The notes beneath the pieces were generated by a model. It did no database searches. It was given only the letters and a program-made list of their open reading frames with translations, and was not told where the DNA came from. A program made the translations under genes and the position numbers. A DNA stretch of 64,000 nt from Lacisediminimonas profundi. Lineage in GTDB: Bacteria > Pseudomonadota > Gammaproteobacteria > Burkholderiales > Burkholderiaceae_D. The stretch covers positions 682,001 through 746,000 of the forward strand of contig NZ_VTTH01000001.1 of NCBI RefSeq assembly GCF_008831265.1, given 5' to 3'. Positions 55,673 through 63,460 of this stretch are shown here, one piece after another; positions within the stretch are counted from its first letter, which is position 1, and each line of letters starts with the position of its first letter.

Positions 55673-56297
55673 TGCAGTACGCCCGGCATGCCGGGCAGCC
55701 GGACTGAAGTCGTTCCAGGCGCTGCTGCTCACCGCAGCGCTCGGGATTGCAGTGCAAGTGCAGGCACAGCAACCGGGGCAGGGCGCCAGCGCTCTGCCCC
55801 GGTTGGCTGCCTGTGCGGCCTGCCACGGCCCATCCGGTCGTTCCGAATTGGCAAACATCCCCTCGCTGGCCGGCCAGCCGGCGGTATTCGTCGAAACCCA
55901 GCTGGTCATGATCCGCGAAGGCCTGCGCCGCGTGCCGCAGATGCAGGGCCTGCTCGATGGCGTGAAGGACAGCGAGATTACCGCGCTGGCACGCTACTAC
56001 AGCGAACAGGCACCGGCGCAACCTGTGGGCGAGCGGCGCGCGGCGCAGTTCGAGCGCGGGCAGCAAGTGGCGCAACGCTTGCATTGCGGCAGTTGCCACC
56101 TGGCCACCTTCCAGGGCCGCGAACAGATGCCACGGCTGGCTGGCCAGCGCGAGGACTATCTCGGATATTCGATGAAGCAGTTTCGCGACAACCAGACCAG
56201 CGGCCGCGACACCATCATGGCTGCCACGCTGTACGGCGTCAGCGACGATGACATTGCCGCGCTTGCGCATTTCCTGGCCCAGGTCCCCACGAAATAA
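55653..56297 (+). CDS. Dihaem cytochrome c (c4-like)
   Basis: A 214-residue exported protein with two haem sites, CAACH (54-58) and CGSCH (145-149), each followed by the methionine-bearing region of class I cytochromes, as in cytochrome c4. The signal segment is FQALLLTAALGIAVQVQA. ATG 55653 overlaps the dehydrogenase gene by 20 bases; no other start fits the signal peptide as well. Periplasmic electron carrier, probably from the dehydrogenase towards an oxidase. Confidence 0.88.
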   Translation: MPNRRSNAVRPACRAAGLKSFQALLLTAALGIAVQVQAQQPGQGASALPRLAACAACHGPSGRSELANIPSLAGQPAVFVETQLVMIREGLRRVPQMQGLLDGVKDSEITALARYYSEQAPAQPVGERRAAQFERGQQVAQRLHCGSCHLATFQGREQMPRLAGQREDYLGYSMKQFRDNQTSGRDTIMAATLYGVSDDDIAALAHFLAQVPTK

Positions 56298-56336
56298 TCC
56301 GAAACAATCCGAAATAATCCTCTCATCGATCAGAAA

Positions 56337-56373
56337 AACGCTGGCCCGGAATGTGCGGCCCAGCGTTTTTTTT
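56337..56373 (+). terminator. Intrinsic terminator after cytochrome c gene
   Basis: A stem AACGCTGGCC/GGCCCAGCGTT closed by a GC-rich loop and followed by eight T. The spacer before it (56291-56320) holds three 10-bp tandem units of the form GAAATAATCC. Confidence 0.9.
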
Positions 56374-56485
56374 CGCACATCTGTGCAAATTCGTTCCAAC
56401 AAGCTAATATTCCATCCGACTGATTGCATCCGCCTGATTGCGCAGATTCCAGCTTTTCCGTTCAACCCTTTTAGGGAGGATAGGC

Positions 56486-57484
56486 ATGTCCGCAGCGAAG
56501 CAGCAGTACCATGGTTTTACCTCGAAACTCCTGGCTGCTGTACTGGCCACCAGCGCATGGATGGCGGCTCCCACTGCGGGGCATGCGCAGCAATACCCCT
56601 CCGGGCGCGTTACCATCGTCGTGCCATTCGCTGCCGGTGGTGCGACCGATATCACAGCCCGGGTGCTGGCGGAGAAGCTGTCCGATTCGCTGAAGCAGGC
56701 CGTCATTGTCGAGAACAAGGCCGGCGCCAATTCGCAGATCGGGACTGGCCATGTGGTCAGCGCCAAACCGGATGGTCACACGCTGTTGCTGGGCACCAGC
56801 TCCCTGATCAACAATCCTCATTTCTACAAGACGCCGTATGACGCGTCGCGCGACCTGCGCCCGGTTGCCGGCGTGGTCGACGTGCCGGTGTTCCTGGCGG
56901 TCGGGCCAAAGTCCACTGCCCGCGATGCGCGCGAATTCATCGCGGCCGCCAAGGCTGCCAATGGTGCGATGAACTATTCCTCGGCCGGGGCCGGCAGCAC
57001 ATTGCACTTGGCTTCAGAATGGCTCAAGTCCAACGCCGGCTTCAATGCCAACCACATACCGCTGCGCGGCAGCGGTCCGGCAGTTGCCGCGCTGGCACAG
57101 GGCGAAGTGGATTTCAGCATGGAGAACTATGGCCCGGCGCTGCCGCACATGCAAAGCAAGCGAGTGCGCCTGCTGGCGATCGGCGGACCGGCACGTTTCC
57201 CGAACCTGCCCGACATACCGACCTTCAAGGAGGCGGGCCTGCCGGATTCCGATCTCTCCAGCTGGTTCGTGCTGATGGCGCCGGCTGCCACGCCGGACAG
57301 CGTGGTGGCAACCCTTAACGAGAAGGTCAACCAGATCCTGCAAATGCCCGATGTCCGGCAGCGCCTGCAAGGCCTTGGGCTGGCGCCGCTCGGTGGGACG
57401 GCAGAGGCAATGGCTGCGCGCATGAAGGAAGATGCGGCCAAGTGGGGCACCGTCATCCGTACAGCGAAAGTGACGGTGAATTGA
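56486..57484 (+). CDS. Bug-family (TctC) solute-binding protein
   Basis: A 332-residue periplasmic receptor of the Bordetella uptake gene type. The signal peptide ends AAPTAGHAQ; the mature part starts YPSGRVTIVVPFAAGGATDITAR, the family hallmark, and has VVENKAGANSQIGTGHVVSAKPDG and GPAVAALAQGEVDFSM. Members bind carboxylates, including aromatic acids. No tctA/tctB transporter follows. It is the first plus-strand gene of the aromatic-acid island. AGGGAGGA stands six bases before the ATG. Confidence 0.93.
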   Translation: MSAAKQQYHGFTSKLLAAVLATSAWMAAPTAGHAQQYPSGRVTIVVPFAAGGATDITARVLAEKLSDSLKQAVIVENKAGANSQIGTGHVVSAKPDGHTLLLGTSSLINNPHFYKTPYDASRDLRPVAGVVDVPVFLAVGPKSTARDAREFIAAAKAANGAMNYSSAGAGSTLHLASEWLKSNAGFNANHIPLRGSGPAVAALAQGEVDFSMENYGPALPHMQSKRVRLLAIGGPARFPNLPDIPTFKEAGLPDSDLSSWFVLMAPAATPDSVVATLNEKVNQILQMPDVRQRLQGLGLAPLGGTAEAMAARMKEDAAKWGTVIRTAKVTVN

Positions 57485-57734
57485 CGGGCCGCACGTGGCG
57501 TCGTTGATTTGAGGCGTTCGAGAGCAGCGAAAGGCCTCTGTCGTCACCCGCCGGGCCGGATTCCAGGCGCCGGCCGCCGGCCATCCTCTAGCCTCCAGTC
57601 GGTTCCCGTTCTTTTCCACAACGTTCTTCACCACAGCATTCGCGCCGCCTTTTGCAGGTTCGCGGCGTGGCATGCTGCGCTGGCAGTTCGCGCCGGCATT
57701 GACAGCATCTCAAGGCTCCGATAATCTGAACTGA

Positions 57735-57750
57735 TCAGTATGCTGACTAA
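57735..57750. promoter_or_regulatory. Candidate MarR operator upstream of reductase gene
   Basis: TCAGTATGCTGACTAA, with imperfect dyad symmetry (TCAGT...ACTAA). It matches 15 of 16 bases of the reverse complement of 61555-61570, between the marR and amidase genes. It lies 37 bases before ATG 57787. The rest of the 57485-57777 gap holds no gene. Confidence 0.6.
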
Positions 57751-57786
57751 ATCTGCCGGGGCGGTTAATATCAGACCGTGCCGGCC

Positions 57787-59046
57787 ATGGACTTCCAAAT
57801 TTCAATGCCTGATCCAGAATCCATTCTTATCATAGGTGCCGGCCAGGCAGGCGGCTGCGCTGCCGCAACCCTGCGCGGCGAGGGCTATGCCGGCCGCATC
57901 GTGCTGGTTGGCGCCGAGCAGCACCGGCCCTACGAGCGCCCGCCGCTGTCGAAGTCGGTGCTGTCGGACCCCGAGTCGGAGCCGGGGATCTTTCTGCACA
58001 AGCCCGAATTCCACGAGGGCCTGAAACTGGAGTACTTGCCGGGAACACGGGTTTCGGATCTCGATCCGGCGGGCAAGGTCGCCCACACCGCGGACGGCGG
58101 CCAGATTCCCTGGGACCGCTGCCTGCTCGCCACTGGCGGCCGGGTGCGTCTGCTTCCGGGCGTGCCGGAGGGAATGGCTAACGTGTACTACCTGCGCGAA
58201 CTGGACGACGCCCGCCGCCTGCGCGAGCGGCTGGTGCCAGGTGCCCGCGTGGTCGTGCTGGGCGGCGGCTTCCTCGGGCTCGAATTTGCCGCGGTGGCAC
58301 GTGAAAAAGGGCTGGAGGTGACGGTGGTCGAAGCTGGCAGCCAGTTGCTCGGGCGGGCGGCGCCGGCCCTGTTTGCCGATTGGCTGCGCGAACAGTTCGC
58401 GGCGTCAGGAGTGAAGGTGTTGTGCAACGCCGGCGTCAAGGGCATACAGCCGGCAGGGCAGGGCGTGGCGGTGCAGTTCGCAGACGGTGGCGAGCTGGCG
58501 GCGGACTTCGTCCTGGTCTCGATCGGGCAGGTGCCCAATGTCGAGTTGGCGCAATCGTGCGGACTGGCGATCGACAACGGCATTGCCGTCGACCCGGCCG
58601 GCCGGACGTCGGCACCGGATATTTTTGCTGCGGGCGATTGCGCTTCACAGGACAACCGCTGGTTGGGCCGCCGCGTGCGGCTGGAATCATGGCAGATGGC
58701 GCAGGAGCAGGCCACCGTGGCGGCGAGGGCCATGCTGGGCAAGCCGGCTGATTGCGACCTGATACCGTGGTTCTGGTCGGACCAGCTTGGCATGAACCTG
58801 CAGATGCTGGGGGTGCCGGAGCCGGGCTTGCAATACGAGGTGCGCGGCGCAATGGATGGCGGAAAATTTTCGATCTTCGGTTTCGACCAGGTACATCGGC
58901 TGCGTTACGTGCTGGCAGTGAACAACGGCGCCGACATGCGGCCCTTGCGCAATCTGCTGGAGGCGGGCAAGCAGGCGCCGCGGGATCAGTTGCTGGACGC
59001 CGGCAAGCCGCTGCGCGAGATCGTGAAACAGGCGCTGGCCGCCTGA
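57787..59046 (+). CDS. FAD-dependent ferredoxin reductase of a Rieske oxygenase system
   Basis: A 419-residue pyridine-nucleotide disulfide-oxidoreductase-fold flavoprotein. FAD site SILIIGAGQAGGCAAATLR (about 13-31), RPPLSKSVL, NAD site VVVLGGGFLGLEFAAVA, second FAD motif APDIFAAGDCA, and a C-terminal reductase domain. This is the rhodocoxin/toluene-dioxygenase reductase type that feeds a Rieske oxygenase; no separate ferredoxin gene is seen. A GTG at 57778 would add three residues. It is 89 bases before the oxygenase alpha gene. Confidence 0.9.
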   Translation: MDFQISMPDPESILIIGAGQAGGCAAATLRGEGYAGRIVLVGAEQHRPYERPPLSKSVLSDPESEPGIFLHKPEFHEGLKLEYLPGTRVSDLDPAGKVAHTADGGQIPWDRCLLATGGRVRLLPGVPEGMANVYYLRELDDARRLRERLVPGARVVVLGGGFLGLEFAAVAREKGLEVTVVEAGSQLLGRAAPALFADWLREQFAASGVKVLCNAGVKGIQPAGQGVAVQFADGGELAADFVLVSIGQVPNVELAQSCGLAIDNGIAVDPAGRTSAPDIFAAGDCASQDNRWLGRRVRLESWQMAQEQATVAARAMLGKPADCDLIPWFWSDQLGMNLQMLGVPEPGLQYEVRGAMDGGKFSIFGFDQVHRLRYVLAVNNGADMRPLRNLLEAGKQAPRDQLLDAGKPLREIVKQALAA

Positions 59047-59053
59047 GGAAACA

Positions 59054-59123
59054 GGAATCAGGGCGCAGGAATCAGGGCGCAGGAATCAGGGCGCAGGAAT
59101 CAGGACGCAGGAATCGGGGCAAA
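59054..59123. repeat. 14-bp tandem repeat, five units
   Basis: Three identical units GGAATCAGGGCGCA, a fourth with one change and a fifth with several. The array fills the gap between the reductase and oxygenase alpha genes and ends 12 bases before the ATG of the latter, next to its AACAGGAGC ribosome site. Confidence 0.9.
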
Positions 59124-59135
59124 CAGGAGCAGACC

Positions 59136-60428
59136 ATGTACGAATCCCAGAAAATACTCGGCCGCACGGCGGCAGAAAAGAACCGTGGCGAGGCCGACGA
59201 GCTGGTGTGGCCGAAGGAAGGGCTGGATTTCATTCCGGACTGGGTCTATACCAGCGACGCGATCTATGCCCGCGAGGTGGAGCGCATCTTCCACGGCCGC
59301 ACCTGGAATTTCGTCGCGCTGGAAGCGGAGATTCCCAATTCCGGCGACTACAAGCGCTCGAATGTCGGGCCGACCCCGGTGGTGGTGTCGCGCGCCGAAG
59401 ATGGATCGATCCATGTGTTCGAGAACCGCTGCGCGCACCGCGGCGCCGAGTTCTGCCGTCACAGCCACGGCAACAACAAGGAATTCGTCTGCCCTTACCA
59501 CCAGTGGTCGTACGACCTGAAAGGCGATCTGCAGGGCATACCGTTCAAGCGCGGGGTCAACCGCGTCGGTGGCATGCCGCGCGATTTCAAAAATGCAGAT
59601 CATGGCCTGAAGCAGTTGAACGTGACCACACGAAATGGCGTGGTGTTCGCTTCGTACTGCGCAGACATGGAGCCGCTGGAAGACTACCTGACGCCGGAAA
59701 TCCTGACGGATTTCGACACGGTTTTCAACGGCAAGAAGCTGCAGATCCATGGCTACTACCGCAACGAGGTGCCGGCCAACTGGAAGATGTATCACGAGAA
59801 CCTGAAGGATCCGTATCACGCCACCTTGCTGCATTCCTTCCTGGTGGTGTTTGGCCTGGTCCTGGCAGGCAACAAGTCGGCCATGATCGCAGACAGCAAG
59901 TACGGCATTCACGGCACCATGGCGTCGGCCAAGAAAGATGACATCTACGCTCAGGTCAGCGAAGACACCAAGAAGGAAATGCGCTCGTTCCACGAGGGCA
60001 TGAAACTGCAGGACGAGCGGCTGGTGCAATACATCAAGGAAACCGATTCGCCGTGGTCGGTGACCATGCAGACCATCTGGCCCAACCTGATCGTGCAGCG
60101 CGAGATGAACACGCTGGGCGTGCGCCACATCGTGCCGAACGGCCCCAACAGCTTCGTGATGAACTGGACCATGTTCGGTTACGAAGACGACACCGAGGAA
60201 ATGAAGCGGCACCGCCTGCGCCAGGGCAACCTGATGGGGCCATCCGGCTTCCTTGGCCTGGAAGACAACGAGGCGCTCAAGTTCGCGCAGGAGGGCATCA
60301 CCCGCTCGCGCACCGACCGCAGCGTGGTCAAGCTCGATCCGGGCAATATCGGCAGCGCCGATTCGCTGATTTCGGAAGCGGCAATCCGCGCCATGTACCG
60401 TCACTACCGCGAAGTCATGGGCTTGTAG
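59136..60428 (+). CDS. Rieske aromatic-ring hydroxylase, alpha subunit
   Basis: A 430-residue oxygenase large subunit. The Rieske [2Fe-2S] ligands are Cys99-x-His101 and Cys119-x2-His122 (CAHRGAEFC, CPYHQW). The mononuclear iron site is ENLKDPYHATLLHSF with His228 and His233; Asp225 is the bridging residue. Together with the beta subunit it hydroxylates an aromatic acid. It resembles the salicylate 5-hydroxylase/anthranilate dioxygenase group, inferred from the context of gentisate-pathway-like genes. The substrate is unproved. Confidence 0.92.
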   Translation: MYESQKILGRTAAEKNRGEADELVWPKEGLDFIPDWVYTSDAIYAREVERIFHGRTWNFVALEAEIPNSGDYKRSNVGPTPVVVSRAEDGSIHVFENRCAHRGAEFCRHSHGNNKEFVCPYHQWSYDLKGDLQGIPFKRGVNRVGGMPRDFKNADHGLKQLNVTTRNGVVFASYCADMEPLEDYLTPEILTDFDTVFNGKKLQIHGYYRNEVPANWKMYHENLKDPYHATLLHSFLVVFGLVLAGNKSAMIADSKYGIHGTMASAKKDDIYAQVSEDTKKEMRSFHEGMKLQDERLVQYIKETDSPWSVTMQTIWPNLIVQREMNTLGVRHIVPNGPNSFVMNWTMFGYEDDTEEMKRHRLRQGNLMGPSGFLGLEDNEALKFAQEGITRSRTDRSVVKLDPGNIGSADSLISEAAIRAMYRHYREVMGL

Positions 60429-60449
60429 AAAAGAACCAACGAGGAAAAT

Positions 60450-60971
60450 ATGCCGATGAAGATCACAGGATACGAAGCGGTGGAAATCGACCGTGCAAGC
60501 AGCCGCGAACTGCGCGCCGCGGTGGAAGATTTCAATACCGAATATTGCGCCGTGCTGGACAGCGGCGATATCGAGAAGTGGCCGGATTTTTTCACGGAAG
60601 ATGCGATCTATCGCGTCACCGCCCGCGAAAACGCGGACGCCAACCTGCCGGTCGGTCTGGTCTATGCCGAGGGCCGTGCCATGTTGCACGATCGCGCGGT
60701 GGCGATTTCACGGACCCAGATGTTCGCGCCGCGCACCACGCTGCACCTGTGCGGCAATGTGCGGGTAATGCGTCAGGAGCCGGACGGCAGCTTCATTGCG
60801 CAGAGCAATTTCATCCTGCTGCAGACCCTGGTCGAAGGTCCGACCACGATCCATCTGGCCGGACGCTACTACGACCGCTTCGTGCGCGAGGGTGGGGAGC
60901 TGAAGCTGAAGGAACGGCAGGCGGTGTACGACACCACGATGATTGCGACGGATGTGGTTTATCCGGTTTGA
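60450..60971 (+). CDS. Rieske aromatic-ring hydroxylase, beta subunit
   Basis: A 173-residue SnoaL/NTF2-fold small subunit. AAVEDFNTEYCAVLDSGDIEKWPDFFTEDAIYRV and DRAVAISRTQMFAPRTTLHLCGNVRV are typical. It forms the alpha3-beta3 core with the preceding gene product and does not carry metal. It starts 22 bases after the alpha gene (ACGAGG ribosome region). Confidence 0.93.
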   Translation: MPMKITGYEAVEIDRASSRELRAAVEDFNTEYCAVLDSGDIEKWPDFFTEDAIYRVTARENADANLPVGLVYAEGRAMLHDRAVAISRTQMFAPRTTLHLCGNVRVMRQEPDGSFIAQSNFILLQTLVEGPTTIHLAGRYYDRFVREGGELKLKERQAVYDTTMIATDVVYPV

Positions 60972-60994
60972 TGACGAGCGGCTGCAGTTGGCCG

Positions 60995-61480
60995 CTAGAA
61001 CGCCCTCATTGACGCCCGTCCCACTTCATTGTTCGACTCCACCAGCACCAGCAACAATTCCATGAATTTCTTGCGGTCGGCCGCCGACAAGGGCGCCAGC
61101 AGCCTCTCCTGCGCCGCAGCCATGGCGTCGAACATTTTGCGCGTGACCTTCTCGCCTTCGGGCGTGGGGAATGCATTCTTGACCCGGCCATCGACAACGC
61201 TGGGCACGCGCTTCACCAGGCCACGATCCTCCAGCCGCTTGAGCACGTCCGCCGTGTTGGTGCGGTCCAGCCCCAGTTCATGGCCGAGCGTCTTCTGGTC
61301 GATGCCGGGGGTCACCGACAGCGCGGTCAGCATGCCGTATTGGACCGGCGTGATGTTGAATTGCTTGCACTCTTCGAAAAAGATCGCGTAATGGATCTGG
61401 TTCAGGCGGCGGACCAGGTAGCCGGGACGCGCGGACAGCATCTCAAGGTCGGGGGTGTGTGCGGATTTTTTTTTCGGCAT
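60995..61480 (-). CDS. MarR-family transcriptional regulator
   Basis: A 161-residue winged-helix regulator. The HTH is DQKTLGHELGLDRTNTADVLKRLEDRGLV and the wing KRVPSVVDGRVKNAFPTPEGEKV. MarR proteins of aromatic catabolic loci repress until an aromatic ligand binds. It is divergent from the amidase with a candidate operator in the 111-base gap, a second copy of which lies before the reductase gene. Confidence 0.93.
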   Translation of the reverse strand: MPKKKSAHTPDLEMLSARPGYLVRRLNQIHYAIFFEECKQFNITPVQYGMLTALSVTPGIDQKTLGHELGLDRTNTADVLKRLEDRGLVKRVPSVVDGRVKNAFPTPEGEKVTRKMFDAMAAAQERLLAPLSAADRKKFMELLLVLVESNNEVGRASMRAF

Positions 61481-61554
61481 GACTGAAACGTGGCGACACG
61501 ACGCGATGAAAGAACCAGCCCATTGTAATCCGAGACTTTCCGACAGCCGCCAAA

Positions 61555-61570
61555 TTAGTTAGCATACTGA
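61555..61570. promoter_or_regulatory. Candidate MarR operator between marR and amidase genes
   Basis: TTAGTTAGCATACTGA; its reverse complement TCAGTATGCTAACTAA differs from 57735-57750 at one base. It ends 21 bases before the amidase ATG and is 75 bases from the marR start, so binding could block both. Confidence 0.6.
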
Positions 61571-61591
61571 GCAATTAACCGGAATTCACCA

Positions 61592-63040
61592 ATGCCAAGC
61601 AAACCGCAGCAACCGGGCGCCGCCAGCCAGGCTCCTGATTTCACTCCCGCAGCCAATGCTGCATTCAGGTCCGGCGCTCTTTCTGCGCGCGCGATCGTGA
61701 CGGAAACGCTGGAGCGCATCGAAGCATCCCAGCCGGCGATCAACGCCTTCGCCTATGTGGCAAGGGAGCAGGCGCTGGCAAGGGCGGATGCGCTCGATAC
61801 CGCCGCTGCCGCTGGCCGCATGCCGGGGCTGCTGGATGCGGTTCCGGTCTCGGTCAAGGACATCATCAATACCGCCGATATGCCGACCCAGTGGGGCTCG
61901 GCGCTGATGCAAGGGCAGACGCCACCTGCGGACGCGGTCGCCGTGCAGCGGCTGCGGGCGGCAGGTGCGGTGATCGTCGGCAAGACCACCACCTCGGAAT
62001 TTGCCTACAAGCTGCTGACCGATTCGATTTCCTGCGGCGTGACACGCAATCCGTGGAACATCGATTACACGCCCGGCGGCTCCAGCGGCGGCGCCGCCGC
62101 GTCCGTGGCGGCGGGACTGACCGACTTCGCGCTGGCGACCGATGCCGGCGCTTCTACCCGGCTGCCGGCCGCATGCTGCGGCATCCTGGGACTCAAGCCT
62201 ACGCTAGGCGTGATACCGCACAACCAGGTGCCGGACGGGTTCAACAACTTCGTTCATATCGGGCTGATGACGCGGCGCGCGGCAGACCTTGCGCTGTACC
62301 TCGACGTGCTGGCCGGCCCGCATCCGAGCGACCCGCATTCGCTGGGCGTCGCTCATCCGCAGGCCCGGGCCGCCGCGGCCGAGCCGCTGGCGCCGAAGAA
62401 GCTGCGCATCGGCTGGCTGGCGCTGGCGGGCAACACGGCGCTCGATCCCGAAGTCGAGCGTGCCTGCCACAGCGTGCTGGCGCGGCTGCAAGCGGACGGC
62501 GCCACGGTAGAGCACATGGACCTGAAGATCGACAATCCCGGCCTTCCCTGGCGCGTGCTGCAGCAGGCCAACTGGGCCAGCCGCTGGTTCGCGAAGCTGG
62601 ACGAAATACGCGACCGCATCGAGCCGGGCTTTGCGCGCGGCATCGCCGAAGGCGGCGCTTGCACCGGGCCGCAGTTGATGGCGGCAATACAGAAGCGCAC
62701 CGAAATCTTCCGCATGGTGCAGGGCTGGTTCGGCAAGTTCGACCTGATCGCCACGCCCACGATGTCGGCGCCGCCGGTGCTGGCGGCGCATGCGGTCGAT
62801 GCGCCCCTCGTGATTGGCGGCCAGGCGCTGGGCGACCTGCGCGAGGAATGGATCCCGTACCTGAACCTGTTCAACCTGTCGAGCCATCCGGCGATCAGCA
62901 TTCCGGCCGGCCTGTCCGAAGCCGGGCTGCCGGTGGGCATACAGTTCGCCGCGCCCTGGTATGCCGACAGCTTGCTGATCCGCCTGGCGGCATGGCTGGA
63001 AGCGAACCACCCCTGGCCGAGCGCACCCCAATCATCCTGA
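61592..63040 (+). CDS. Amidase-signature family amidase
   Basis: A 482-residue amidase. The Ser-cis-Ser-Lys triad is Lys89 (VPVSVKDIINT), the cis-Ser in PGGSSGGAAASVAAG (164-165) and the nucleophile Ser188 in ATDAGASTRLPAACCG, where Ala replaces the usual Gly before Ser. It hydrolyses a small amide to acid plus ammonia. Its place in the island suggests it frees an aromatic acid, or acts on an amide intermediate of the route. Confidence 0.91.
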   Translation: MPSKPQQPGAASQAPDFTPAANAAFRSGALSARAIVTETLERIEASQPAINAFAYVAREQALARADALDTAAAAGRMPGLLDAVPVSVKDIINTADMPTQWGSALMQGQTPPADAVAVQRLRAAGAVIVGKTTTSEFAYKLLTDSISCGVTRNPWNIDYTPGGSSGGAAASVAAGLTDFALATDAGASTRLPAACCGILGLKPTLGVIPHNQVPDGFNNFVHIGLMTRRAADLALYLDVLAGPHPSDPHSLGVAHPQARAAAAEPLAPKKLRIGWLALAGNTALDPEVERACHSVLARLQADGATVEHMDLKIDNPGLPWRVLQQANWASRWFAKLDEIRDRIEPGFARGIAEGGACTGPQLMAAIQKRTEIFRMVQGWFGKFDLIATPTMSAPPVLAAHAVDAPLVIGGQALGDLREEWIPYLNLFNLSSHPAISIPAGLSEAGLPVGIQFAAPWYADSLLIRLAAWLEANHPWPSAPQSS

Positions 63041-63085
63041 CACTCCCACCCACTGACACCGCTCAACGCGACAAGGAGAAGCACC

Positions 63086-63448
63086 ATGGCAGTCGAAGCA
63101 CTCGCAAGCGAAGGCAATTTTTTTCATATATATGACTTCCGCATCAAGCAGGGCGTGGATCCGAAGGAGTTCGTCAAGCTGTTCAACCAGTTCGACTATT
63201 CGGAAGGCAATCCGATGCACAAGTCGGCTGCCCAGGTAAAGGACGGCGTGCTGGTCCAGGACGTGAAGGACCCACTGCATTTCTGGCTGATCGCGGAATG
63301 GCGCGACATCGAGGAGCATGCGCGCATCCGCAAGATACTGGCCGAGGAAATCAAGCCGGCCTTCGTCGGCATGATCGAGGGCGGGGGCTTCGTGCCACAC
63401 TATGGTGAAATCGTGTCGGCGACGCCGCACGACATCCTCAACCCCTGA
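63086..63448 (+). CDS. Small alpha/beta-barrel protein of the aromatic island
   Basis: A 120-residue protein without signal peptide. The pattern FHIYDFRIKQGVDPKEFVKLFNQFDY...PLHFWLIAEWRDIEEHARIRKIL suggests a ferredoxin-like ABM/EthD-type fold. I do not recognise a named family. It starts 45 bases after the amidase with AAGGAGAAG before its ATG and is 12 bases before the isomerase gene, so it is in the same operon. It may be a small isomerase or monooxygenase of the pathway. Confidence 0.75.
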   Translation: MAVEALASEGNFFHIYDFRIKQGVDPKEFVKLFNQFDYSEGNPMHKSAAQVKDGVLVQDVKDPLHFWLIAEWRDIEEHARIRKILAEEIKPAFVGMIEGGGFVPHYGEIVSATPHDILNP

Positions 63449-63460
63449 TCAGGAAGACCA

